DNA from: Amyelois transitella
Taxonomy: Eukaryota > Arthropoda > Insecta > Lepidoptera > Pyralidae
Assembly: GCF_032362555.1 (NCBI RefSeq)
Contig: NC_083516.1
Span: 6,721,001-6,785,000 of the forward strand
Direction: 5' to 3'
Length of the DNA: 64,000 nucleotides
Made by a program: the position numbers and the translations under genes. Shown one piece after another: positions 48,556 to 60,100 of this stretch. The notes under the pieces were generated by a model. It saw nothing but the letters and a program-made list of their open reading frames with translations. It was not told the origin of the DNA and searched no databases. Each line of letters starts with the position of its first letter. Position 1 is the stretch's first letter.

Positions 48556-49692
48556 GGTTTATACTTAGTATTTTAAGTTCTATAAAAGAATAATTAAACA
48601 TATTAGAATAACAAAATAATAAAATTAAGACTTTTTCGGAATAAAACTTAAATAAAGTAGGAAGTAAATAGTATTTCTTAATCTACTTGGTATTGGTTAT
48701 TTTTTGTGTAAAGATCCCATAGAGAGGGCGGTTGATTCTAATTAAAGTAGTTTTAATAGTGATTAGGTACAAGGCTCTACTAAGTATAACAACAGTTTCT
48801 ACATTATTCATTATGTTGTTTTGTGATAAAACTTTTCTCTTAGTCTCTACATATCACGTTGCGCCATCTACAGAAAAGGAGCCAAACGATTTAATTTTAT
48901 GTAGAGAAGCAACAGTAATATTTTTTGCTTACTGCTTTGTAGGTAATACTTAACTGTTTTAACTCATAGTGAAAGCGATAGATGGAACTACAGGTGTCTG
49001 CCAACAGTGAATTGTAAATCGTAGAATTATTATTAGTATTATAAATAAAGGACTTTTCCTTTGACCTAGATAGCTATTAATTTAAGTGTCATAAGATTCA
49101 ATATTTTTAATCTTAGTGAGCCATGTAGATACTGGAAGAGTATAACAGTACTACTCTATTTCTTCTTGTGAAAAACGACCAAAGGCAAATGCAATTGAAG
49201 TAAATAAAAAAAATTTAAATAAATAAATAGCATAAGTTCTTGAAGTGGTAGTTTCAGGCAGCAGGCTGGTCATTATCTAAATTCAAATAATTTCAAAAAT
49301 ACTTTTAAGTTACATGCTGTCTAACAAAACCTAACAATAGTCTTCCAAGCGAAATTGAAAGGAATCGGCCAAGAACATTATAATGTTGAGAGGGAAAGAA
49401 AGAAAAAATTACGAAACATTAGATTTTTCAAATTTTGGGTAGGTATTTACAGAATGTAGTTTCAGAATTTCTCGAGATGATACCATCAAGGTTAAAAATA
49501 CAAGAACAGCTCATCATTTACTTAGTTTACGAGAAAATACATTTATATCTTAGAATATGTTACAATTTACAGTGAAGATCATATTGGCCTTGAATAAAAG
49601 TATCTATTAAATTTATTCTTGGCGTAGCAACTTCAATAAACAAAGTCCATATTATTTTGTTATTAAAATTATTTACTAGACTTTAAATCTAG

Positions 49693-49787
49693 TAGCAATC
49701 TGCAGTGGCCTATCAGTCTTTTTAAGACTCTTGATTCTGTCTACCCCACAAGGGATAGGTATAGGCGTGAACATATGTATGTATGCA
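49693..49787 (+). repeat. Repeat A 3' tail fragment
   Basis: GTGGCCTATCAGTCTTTTTAAGACTC, then GTCTACCCCACAAGGGATAGG and an ATGTATGTATG tail; 5'-truncated. Confidence 0.65.
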
Positions 49788-50811
49788 ATCTGCAGTTTCA
49801 ATTAGGGTAATAAATATAATTTAAATACCTTTAAATGGAATTAACCTACATTGATTTGTACATACCGATACACAGTGATTCTAAAATAAGCGAGCTTGGT
49901 GGACACATACATTTAATCAGTACTGAAAAAAAATTTGGAAAATTCCATTTAAAAGTTATTTGAATAATATTTATTACCGCAATTGAAACAGTAGTAAGGA
50001 ATAATTTGAATTTATATAAAATCATAATCATGTAAAGCGTAATAAAAATTACTTAGATATTAGATAAGAATTTTTTTTGTAGAATAAATGGGGGTTGTGT
50101 TGTGGCATAGCGGTGTAATTTTTTCTAGATTTAAAATCGATTATTTTTCTTTTTTAATAATGTTACACTAATAAACCATGTAACACTTAAAAGATCATCA
50201 ATCTTCAAACTCTTTCAGATACTTAAAGCGCTTTTAGTCAAATTCTTGCTCATTTCAGTTGGCAGTTGGCACAATAACAAATGCGCAACGATTGCCACAA
50301 AGTATACGAACTTACTTTGATATTTACCTACATTCTTACGTCACAAATGTAAATCTAAAAAAACAAATTGAACAGTAGTAGTTTTACATCGATGTAAATG
50401 GAAATTCATGAATGGGTCTAGACAGGCACTACTATTCAAACATGTAGAGAATTGTATAGTTCTCAGAAGTTGACGACGAAAACAAATGAATAACTACAAA
50501 AAAAAAAATGTTTTTTTTTTTTATTTATGCTGTAATATTTTTCCGGACAACTATATTTTTTTCTTGTAAAGCGATCGTCTTGATAAATCCGATTTACGAA
50601 TAACATATTTTTTACATCCTGTGTCTGTTACAGGTTTTCTGCAATTCTTGATTAAAAATTTAAAAAAGTAGTTTTAGATAAGTTTTCCCTTTGATATAAA
50701 TTATTTAATAGATTCTCTAAAGGGTACAACAGCTCTTGTACCTACTTTCGTTTTCATTTCCAAATGTTGTTTCTGAATTCTGAATGATTTTTATATCTAC
50801 CTTAAAAGGCG

Positions 50812-50897
50812 GAAAACAGCTGAACGTGGCTTATCAGTCTTCCATGGCTCTGTCTACCCTGCAAATGATATAGACGTGATTATATGTATGTACTTAT
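50812..50897 (+). repeat. Repeat A 3' tail fragment
   Basis: ACAGCTGAACGTGGCTTATCAGTCTTCC, then GGCTCTGTCTACCCTGC and TAGACGTGATTATATGTATG; 5'-truncated. Confidence 0.65.
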
Positions 50898-51025
50898 GTG
50901 GTAGTTACTGACTTAATGAGGTGTTAATTATTCTAAGTTAGCTAAAATAGTTATGGTGTAAGGCTAGGAAGGTTTTATACTCAAAATATATTTTTTTTGC
51001 GTCGCTGACTTTCAAGGGCTAGACA

Positions 51026-51060
51026 GAATTAATTACTCTTGAGTCAAGAGTAATTAATTC
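51026..51060. repeat. Perfect 35-nt palindrome
   Basis: GAATTAATTACTCTTGA, one G, then the exact reverse complement TCAAGAGTAATTAATTC: 17-bp arms, no mismatch, 1-nt centre. Confidence 0.9.
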
Positions 51061-52169
51061 ACTCTTAGGTAACATGTTGATATATATGAGATTTATAAGT
51101 ACGTATAACAGTATACAGACAAGGAAATTGATTGGGAGCCATGGAAGTCATACATATATATTTTAAGGGTTGTCAGGAGCCTACTATGAACGGAATGTGC
51201 AGCGGAAGAGGAGCCGATACTTCATTCAATGAATAATAAACAAAAACATTATTTTTTTATACTTTTTCCTGAAGTTTAATCCTAGTTCTAGCCGGTGTGA
51301 TATTGGCTAAATTTAGGTCTAGCCGGAGATAGAGCACACAGCTTTAGATGGAACTTTTTATTCTTACTTTATCACACCGTGACAAAAAGAATTGACTGTA
51401 ATTTAGTAAGCTGAAGGGTAGAGCGAAGGCTAGTCCAGCTATGCCTTATGATGTACTTGTATTCGAACTAGATAAAACTTCGGACATACCACGTGTTAAA
51501 TCTGAAAATCTATATATAAGTATAGTAATAAATGGCAGATAAAAATATCTTATTAAATTCGCAAGTAGGTAAGATTCATGTAGAGAACGTTGCCAGCTCT
51601 TAATATTTCTTCCGCCCAAGAAATATGACGTTAGGTTTTTTAACGTAGTGAATTATAAAACACGTCTTTTTTTAAAAATGAATTTCCTTTTTCTAAGTAC
51701 CTAACGTAAGTATGTACTCATTCCTGTAACTGTAAATTTCTGTGCAATAAAAATATTCCAAACAAATAAACTAATATGTTTTTTCTTTTAATGTATATAT
51801 ACTCGTAAACACAATGTGAATCGATACCGCGATCTTCTATATACGTACGAGTAGATTTATTAGTTGAAACTAAAACAATAGTATCGATCGATATTTGTGT
51901 GAGAATTATCTACTATTGTTTCTGTTGACTTAGAAAATCACTGTGGTATTGTTTGTTGTTGCAGTAGTTAAGAGCAATATTACCGATGTCATAAATATTA
52001 TTGCTATGTATCGACCAAAGGAACCTGAATAATGCTAGAACTATTCAAATTTCTATGGTATCGAAAGTATTGTACGTTTGTACCTACTAACTCAATCGAT
52101 AGCGACATTTTTGATAATTGGCATATTGCCAATAAGAAAATGTTTTTAGTTTATTGTAGGTACTGTGTG

Positions 52170-52400
52170 GTATGAAAGTATTCCTGCATACGAGCCACAA
52201 GGACCCTGGTTCGAACCCCGATCAGGGCATAGAAAACAAAAAACGTACATTCTTTGATTGGTCTGATAGTATTAAAAAATATGTAGTATCTTTGAGTTTG
52301 TATCCTATGACACAAGTCTGGAACTGATTGATTTGTTATATGTAGGAGTATTTTAATACTGTATGTATTAATATGTTTATATAAGGTATATTAATCTATT
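52170..52400 (+). mobile_element. Diverged tRNA-derived SINE
   Basis: Contains a pol III B-box (GGTTCGAACCC) within ACCCTGGTTCGAACCCCGATCAGGGCAT and a body (TTGATTGGTCTGATAGT..., TATGACACAAGTCTGGAACTGA) parallel to that of the SINE at 63682-63930. Probably the same family, 5'-eroded. Confidence 0.6.
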
Positions 52401-52810
52401 ATCTTTTCTTTTATACGTAAGTACTGCGCCATACACCATTTTATTTTCTTTAGCTCCCTTCCACCCTAAGGTTGATTGGAAAAGATTGCATTAGCGAAAA
52501 GTCCGTCTTTGTACTTCATAGCCTGTTTTTGATTGTTATGATATTCTAATTCAATTTGTTCGATTGGTCCTGTATACGGAAGTAGGTATATTTATTGTGT
52601 CGGTCATGTCAGTGAAATCTTTTGAAAATAAAGAGTTCTCTATAAAGGATAATACTCACGCATTCAACCCTCGTTTTATTGAGGGTCAGAATGTTATCAA
52701 CCAATGACATATCGACTATGAAACCGACTACAATATTCGCAAATTATTATCATATCGTAAGGTTTTCAAACAATGTGATAATGATCACGCATATATCGTG
52801 AACAAGTCTA

Positions 52811-52893
52811 CATGCTGCCGTGGCCTGCTCGCCACGGAACCCGGCCAAGTTCAGGGCCTGCACCTGCCACTCGCAGGGCTACCACTTGTGATA
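52811..52893 (+). other. GC-rich island with short Cys-containing frame
   Basis: About 80 bp of very GC-rich sequence. The + frame ending TGA at about 52891 reads AAVACSPRNPAKFRACTCHS then QGYHL. A TGA lies in frame a few codons upstream, and no convincing acceptor precedes it. It could be the last exon of a small protein or a non-coding element. Confidence 0.25.
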
Positions 52894-55439
52894 AAAAATT
52901 AGGAATAAATGTGTAAAATATTTTCAAATATATTGTATCGAACCTTATCGAACCATTAGTTTAAAAAAACATAGTTTTCCAAAAAATATAATGGGTAAAA
53001 TTATATGGTACTAGCGACTATGCTCAAAAGTTAAGTGAAGTCTTAATGTTCTTCTGATGTTCATGCTTTAGTGCTATAAATTTTGTGTAATTTAATTTTT
53101 CAATTTATATAACAGTTTTTGCGTGAATGAGTTACAAAAATCAAGTATTCAACACTTGTTTATTTATGTTGTATATGTCTAGTAATCTAGAAAATACGTC
53201 AACATAATACAGCCAATATTAAACAAAATGTATTTATTTATAAACTGTTTACATTACATAAAGATACATCAATATGTATATGAGGTTATATGACACATGT
53301 TGTTAGTGTGTTTAGTGGGCTATTAAACAAAATACTGAGTTTGCTGCCCGATTTAAATTAGATAATCACTATTCTTAAAATAGATACCTCCTACTTAGTA
53401 TTCCGAGCATGCGGTAACCCTAGCCAACCATAACATACGTGTGGCTCCCATCGCGAGTTCGCGACCTGCCCCAAAATGCGCCACGTCACAATAAACATAC
53501 GAATACGAGTACATTGCGTTACGATCGCCACCTACGTAGCACTATAGCATAGGATAATAAATAAACAAACACGTACGCCATTTGGAACATCGATCGTATG
53601 GATCGTAAAAGTTACCTATTTAGCAGTGTGGTTAAGTTAACTTATAAAAACTGAGGCTGTATATTACACCGCCTGAAATTATCGAAAACGATCGAACGTT
53701 GAAAAGACATGCTTTCTTTCTGTTTGTTGAGTTTGAGTTGCCCGATTAAAAAAGACGAACAGCGTGGGACATATTCTAATCCTACCGCGGGCGATATTAA
53801 TAACTCTTTCCTGAATTATTTACTTTAAATATATGTGGGAGAAGTTTTGTTTTTTGTTTTTATTTAAATCCTTTTTGTTAGCTGATCTCTTACTTAGTCC
53901 AATAAAGTAAGAAGATTTACGATATAATTCCGCACTGTTTTACTTTCATTCCCACATATATGTTTTATTATATATATATATGTTTACAAGGGGATACCCT
54001 GAAGTTGAGAGAAAACATCGTTCAGAACATATAAACGAATGCAAATCCAATAAGTGTTTTCCTGGAACGTTTGAGGTCAGATGGGAGTCGCTTAAACCCG
54101 TGCTTCCATTGTTTATTCGCCCCTACGGCGTCATCAATCAGAAGATAGGGAGTATTTGTTACGATATTTTTCACTAATGATGTAAAAGGAGTTTGGTACA
54201 TATTAATTATTACTCCGAGATATGATCCTTAGGCCAGCAGAAAATTCGACGAATCTTCTAATTTTCCCAACATTTAGAGAAAGTCCAAAACATAAAAACG
54301 CCAAAGGGTATAAGATTGTATAAGTGTAATGTTTTCCTAACTTCTTGTTTTTCGAAGGCGTCATGCTCACAAATGTTAGGGCTGGGGCAAAGTTTCGTTG
54401 CTTTCGCTTCGTCGCCCTAATATTACTGAGATTGGCAAGGGTGAGGGGTCTGCTCGGTAATGGATGCTGTCTGGGTCGCGCTGCTTGCGTATACGTATGA
54501 ATTCACTGTATAAATATAAATTCCCGCATGAATCGCACGATAAAGTAAAAGTTTGTCACTTATGGCAAATAGCGTTTTTGATTGTATCTTACTATAATTG
54601 TTCTGTTCTTGTAAAGGACTTAACCAGAGATAAATTGGATCAATCATCTTATGAGTATTCCGTCTTCTGTATTAGCACCAGTACATATCTCCAATCTCCC
54701 AACCATCTTCGCGACAATATAGAGTAAGCAATGTCTGGGCCCTTCGCATTATTTTGGCATTATTGTAGTTTCCCGTTAATTAATTGAGTCAGAAGTTATT
54801 TCTGATGTTGGCTCGATGTCACAATATCACATTGTTATTGATAATAACAGTATTCCGCGTTGTTATGGTTTTCTGAATTCATAATTTTATTACATTTTCA
54901 TGCCAAGTTTCACTATTAATTTTAATAGAAAAACTTATAAGTGAATGCATACCACTTTCCCTGAGGGGTAGGAAGAGACGTCATATGATGTTTTGCGAAT
55001 AACATATACCTCGTACCTACTGCGACTAAGCGATGGCGACCACATTGGCGGTAACATCATCCGCTAACATTTATAGTGTGGATGTCACCTTATAGTAAGT
55101 TATGTAGTTATTTATATTGTGCAGTAGTAGTGGGTTTTATTTGAATGGAAATTCGTTGAAGAAAAACTTCAAACAAACAATTATCTTTGCTAAAAACATT
55201 GACCCTCTCCGGTACAATCGGTAAAATTAAAATAACGGTCGGTTTTTCCAACCAACTAATTTTCAAATTACGACATCTCATCAAATATTACATCACCTTT
55301 TCGGGAACAATAGAAGTACAGTTTGTATAAGTACACCGAGTGCAGGCCAAAGTTCCAAATACTCGTATAAGATATATTAATTAGTCCAGCCGATAAGGGT
55401 GTGAATGGTTCTGATGATAGCAGGGCTAAATTTAATAAA

Positions 55440-55752
55440 GGAAGAAGTAATAGGTCGTGTGGTTCCCGGCACTTTAGAATGGGATCACTGCCTCGCTTGC
55501 CGGATATCATTGGTATAGATATGGTTAGTAGCGAAGATAAAACATACGCCAGCTACTTCTCTTCCCGTGCAAACTGTAAAAATCAATCAAGGGAAAGATT
55601 ATCAATATATGTATACTTATATAAACTCCCCTTAGGCGTCTTTATCTTAATTCCATCATTGAGCCACATAGCAGCGAACGTAGCCTTTAAATTTTTTCGA
55701 GACCGTTTTCTCTGTCTTAAGGGATTAAAGATGAGACTATATGTACATATCT
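55440..55752 (+). repeat. Repeat A long variant, diverged
   Basis: Begins GTCGTGTGGTTCCCGGCAC, carries the extra internal segment seen at 36118-36420 (AACTGTAAAAATCAATCAAGGG), and ends with TCTGTCTTAAGGGATTAAAGATGAGACTATATG. The 117-codon ORF here is repeat-derived. Confidence 0.65.
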
Positions 55753-56092
55753 AAGTAAGAAATTATAATTGTATCTAATTTCACATTTCTTTTTGGTTAT
55801 CCAGTTGTTGGCCTTAGAACTAGGTCTTGAAGGTTAACATCTACCTTTACAGCTGTGTAAATATAACAAAAATTTTGCTTGCCTTTCGGAATTTTTCATA
55901 CACTTGTTTAAGTATTTTGTTAATTGCCCTTAGTTGACATCTACCGGAAGTGATTCAACGTCGTGTATCGTGTAGGTACTCTGTTGGATTTGGATTCAAC
56001 TGTGGCGACATCACTAACGTCAAATGGAATGAAGAATTAAAATAGTTATTTTTTTGTGTGTTTATATACCTTTTATAGTTGTTTTTATTCCG

Positions 56093-56216
56093 TTAAAAAC
56101 TATAGTTCCAGTGGGATTTGCAAAGAAACCTGAATTCTTGTATAGGTGGTGCTAAATTAGTTGATATTTGTAGGTGGCGCTAAATTCGCGCGGGCGATGC
56201 TGCGGGTAATAGCTAG
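56093..56216 (+). mobile_element. Helitron-like 3' end fragment
   Basis: TTCCAGTGGGATTTGC.AAGAAACCTGAATTC, then two GGTG.GCTAAATT words in tandem, then CGCGCGGGCGATGCTGCGGGTAATAGCTAG|T with CTAG at 56213-56216. Confidence 0.6.
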
Positions 56217-57155
56217 TAAAAAATAATATCTATCTTCAGCGCAATTGAGCACAGCCACACAGCCACAGATCACAGCACATGAACACAACCAACTCCGCCA
56301 ATAGTTTAACGAAATGACACGAAACAAGTACCTATGCCTCATATAAAAGGTATACTTTTACTCGTACCTATTTTAAACGCAAAGGTACTCAAGTTCGAAA
56401 CTGCCCTACTAGTTTTAGTGAAACATTCATCAAGGACAAAACCCTATACAGACTGTCCACATAGCAATAAAAATACAACTGTATATTTCAGTAGGTACTT
56501 TTTATCAATGTTTCAGCTTACGCATGCCACAGTTCTAATTTCAGAGAGTTATTTTCAGTGGGTATGTTTTGTTTGAGCATCAAGAAATTGGTCCAATTTG
56601 CTTGTTATTGTACGCTGAAGGCACGCTCCTTCTCTTACACCTACATTATTATATTTTTATTGGGTCTATTTTTATAATGAAAATAAGCTTAATATATTTT
56701 TATTTAATATTTGGCAGACGAATAAAGGAACTTAAATATTCTTAAGTACAGTCGAGTTCGAAAGTTAATATACAATTATAGGATTTTTGAACCCGCATTC
56801 GTCTCTTCATTGAACTAAAATGTCATAAAGTTATCAAATAAGTACATATAACACATAAACATTTTTATTCATACATACATAAGGAGTAGGTAAGCCTATT
56901 GCAGAGATTTAAATGGTCTATCGCTATTGAGATGATAATATTAATCCTGGGAAGCTACACACAAATATTGGCAGGGAATATCTCTGTCTATCTTCGGCAT
57001 TCCTTAGAGATAGAGAAACAAGGAGGATAAGACATTATACGTTTGAATGAATTGACAGACTTGTATAACATACTCGTATTATACAGCATGAACAAGGAAA
57101 ACAGCTCCAAACGACTCGTAGGAAAAGAAAACAAAATATTTAAAAAGAATAGTAA

Positions 57156-57161
57156 TTTATT
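57156..57161 (-). terminator. nanos polyadenylation signal
   Basis: AATAAA on the minus strand about 31 nt after the proposed stop codon (57194-57192). It supports the choice of the last, very short coding exon. Confidence 0.6.
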
Positions 57162-57191
57162 TCTTTTCAAATGTGTGAACTTATAAAACGG

Positions 57192-60100
57192 TCACTCGTA
57201 GTTCTGTACTTTGCATGGATCTGAAGACAGACCTGAAAACAAAATATCCATTTAAATATAACTTTTCTACCATCAAACATAAAAAAGAACATAATTAGAA
57301 ATACCTACCTTTCAACACACATATATAAAAATTCTTTAGAGCGTTCAAGAATATGTCTCGGTTAAGCAGACAGGGCAAAACTAAGAATGGGATAATTATT
57401 TTTAGTATCTATCTTAGATAATATCCAAGTAGCAAGACATAATGAAGAAGAGCGTGGGCGCGCGCAAAAATTTGGAGGAAAATTCTAAGTGGTTCCCGGC
57501 ACTTTGTAATAGGACCACTCCATATCTTTCCTATCTTAGTTCCCTTAGTTGTCTTAAAAGACAACTAAGGGAAAAGCTTATAAACTTGGAATTCTATTTG
57601 TCGCGATGGGCTAGCAACCTATGACTATTTGAATCTCAATTTCATCTTAAGCCATACAGCTGAACGTGGCCTTTCAGTATTTTTAAGACCGTTGGCTCTA
57701 TCTACCCCAAGGGAAGACGTCTTTACATGTAGGTATTTTGTAACTATAGGTAGTGCAAAGTTTGAAACAGCGGTGCTTATTCCACGTATGAAGTGAGCCG
57801 ACCGAAGTTTACCGTTGTCGCCTTCTATTCTATAAAATCCACGGGCCATTTTCGAAGCTGCAGCTTTTTAGCCATAAAAGAATGGGTCAATCTTATGATG
57901 ATCTTATGATGAGATCTGCGAGATCTCATTTTGGTCTACCGCAGTTTTTTTCCTATCAAAATGCTTAATAGAATCTATGAAGCGGTTTACAGCGGTACTT
58001 ACAAAGTGGAGCTTCTTTTTATCCAGATGCAAGGATAATAAATATAGAAGACAAAACATAATACCTGTGATGTTATCTGGACAATACTTGATGGTGTGAG
58101 CCCAGTCGCCCGAAACCCCGCATAGAGGACAGCGGTACCCGCGCAGTACTGGGCATCGCACGCGGCCTCGACTGTCCTTTAGAGAATGTGCGGAGTACCA
58201 GGTTAGAGGCTCCCCGTTGTTCTTACAAAATGCACATTCCTGGAAATGTGTTTCAATTATAAAAAAGTGTAGTTTGCTCCGCCGTTTATTCTACATTTGC
58301 GTTTTGATTAAATTATATGAGTTGTACGACTTCATTTAGTGATCCTATTTTGAAAATAAATCTATTTTTAGTTCAAAACCTTTTCCGCATCTTAATATCT
58401 TAGATGTTGGCGCAGCATGGGGGTGCCCTCAAAAGATTTGGTTTAAAAAGGTTCAATCACGAAGATAATAGGCTTGTTTTGCCTAAAGGCACAAATGCTT
58501 TATCATCTCGCACGAACTCCTAAGCAACGGATCAACTAGTTATATGCCAAGCCACAAAAAAATCCGACCACAAAAAAAATATTTAAGTTTCATCTTTATC
58601 GCTATCATTATCTCTGCCGCACACGTGAATAGTTGAGCTGCCTTTAAACAGGCATTAATCTCGCTAAATCTTTCAATATTTTAAGATTGTTAGGCACATA
58701 AAACCATTTTAAAGAATGAAAGAAAACAAATGGCCTGTTTGACGCAAAACAACAACCGGGAAAACTTTAGATCCATCTTTAGCTTTAAAACACCTAACAT
58801 ATTCGAAAGAACTGGCATTAACGCTTTAGATTACCAATTGTTTCTGAATAGCATGCCGTTGTTGGCGAAGCGTCTCCGTGAACTTCATCAGCAGGTCGAA
58901 TTGAGTGGATGTTAAGGACAGCAATGCAGATTCTTGCTTCTTTATCATTATCTCGAAGCTATCCTGGGTTACATCTGGAAGCAGAACACACATACTAATA
59001 AGAACATATATAGGTATATCACGTCTTAGAGCGTCCGTGGTCAAATTTCTAACGTGCTTAATTTAAAAATGCTAGATACGCATATGGAAGCATTGAAAGA
59101 ATGAGTGCATACCGATGCTCTTATGGGAGAGTAGACATTGTGACGAAACCTGCATTTACATTGTACATCATAGTCAAAAAGACCCTGGTCCAGGCAGGTC
59201 AGGATATATAGGTAAGACTAACGCCAGAAGGAAGAATATTAGCGCTTCGCATTCGTAGTACTAGTCGTTCGCCGCAAACTTAGACCTCGTAAAAAATTTA
59301 AATTTATACACGATTGTGATTACCTATTTCAAAAACTACTTAACTGATATTATTGCCCCACGATACCCAAAAGTTATCGCTTTCATTCAAGTGTTACAAA
59401 CATACAAAGAATGTATTTTCGCTCCAATTTGATTTGAAGATTATATAATTTTAACCCCTACCCTTGGTACCCTTAGTTTGAGATGACCTGGTGCTGCTGC
59501 TAGCAACTTCCACTGGTTCTCTAGTGTGCACCGTAAGCTGAGCTTCTAACACAGCTGGGTCCAACTTCACCGCTCGGAGGGCGTCGGAATCTGCCAACAC
59601 AACTGTCATAATTACGAGATTTATTTAGTACTAGAGCCCGTCCTTGGCCCCGCCCGCGTGAATGGAATAAAATAATTTTGGGAAATCCTCCCTGAGTAAC
59701 CCCTAGACGACAAAAGCAACAAGCAAATTTCGAATATCTAGACGAAGGACCAAAATGTGTGACTAAATCACTCCCACAAATAAGGCGGGAACACAATTTT
59801 TTCTACATTAAAGCTATTTAACCATATCTTCCGAATTTAATGTTAGATAGGTTTGGTTTTTAATCGTCCTTAGGAGTACTAAAAAATGTAGATACAACCA
59901 AAATTTAATGGTAAAAAAGTACACGAAGATATATGGAAATGAGGTTAGTTTCGCATTTATTATCATACATTTGAAGAAATTCTTACGTATCGTAATAATT
60001 ATGCTTGTATTATTCCGATTTCTATAGTAGTAACTCACACTTTAACCGATTCATTGTCCATAAAATATAATAAAAATTATAACAATCATTTGTTTATAAA

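Larger units (their letters stand above)
48560..57190. other. Gene-poor region between the unknown frame and nanos
   Basis: Contains Repeat A pieces (49693-49787, 50815-50895, 55440-55750), a perfect 35-nt palindrome at 51026-51060, a cluster of ATCGAT/CGATA words at about 51820-52095, a tRNA-derived SINE copy at about 52170-52400, a GC-rich island at 52811-52893 and a Helitron-like end at 56093-56216. No spliced coding gene could be built. Confidence 0.5.

Noticed and set aside
57904..58064. Readthrough C-terminus of nanos after the zinc finger
   Set aside because: Possible, but a consensus-like donor at 58064 and an in-phase last exon with AATAAA at 57156 give a simpler gene model.
58826..59044. 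Independent 72-aa protein MTTDALRRD...
   Set aside because: Its first part is intron; from 58974 onward it is nanos exon 3.
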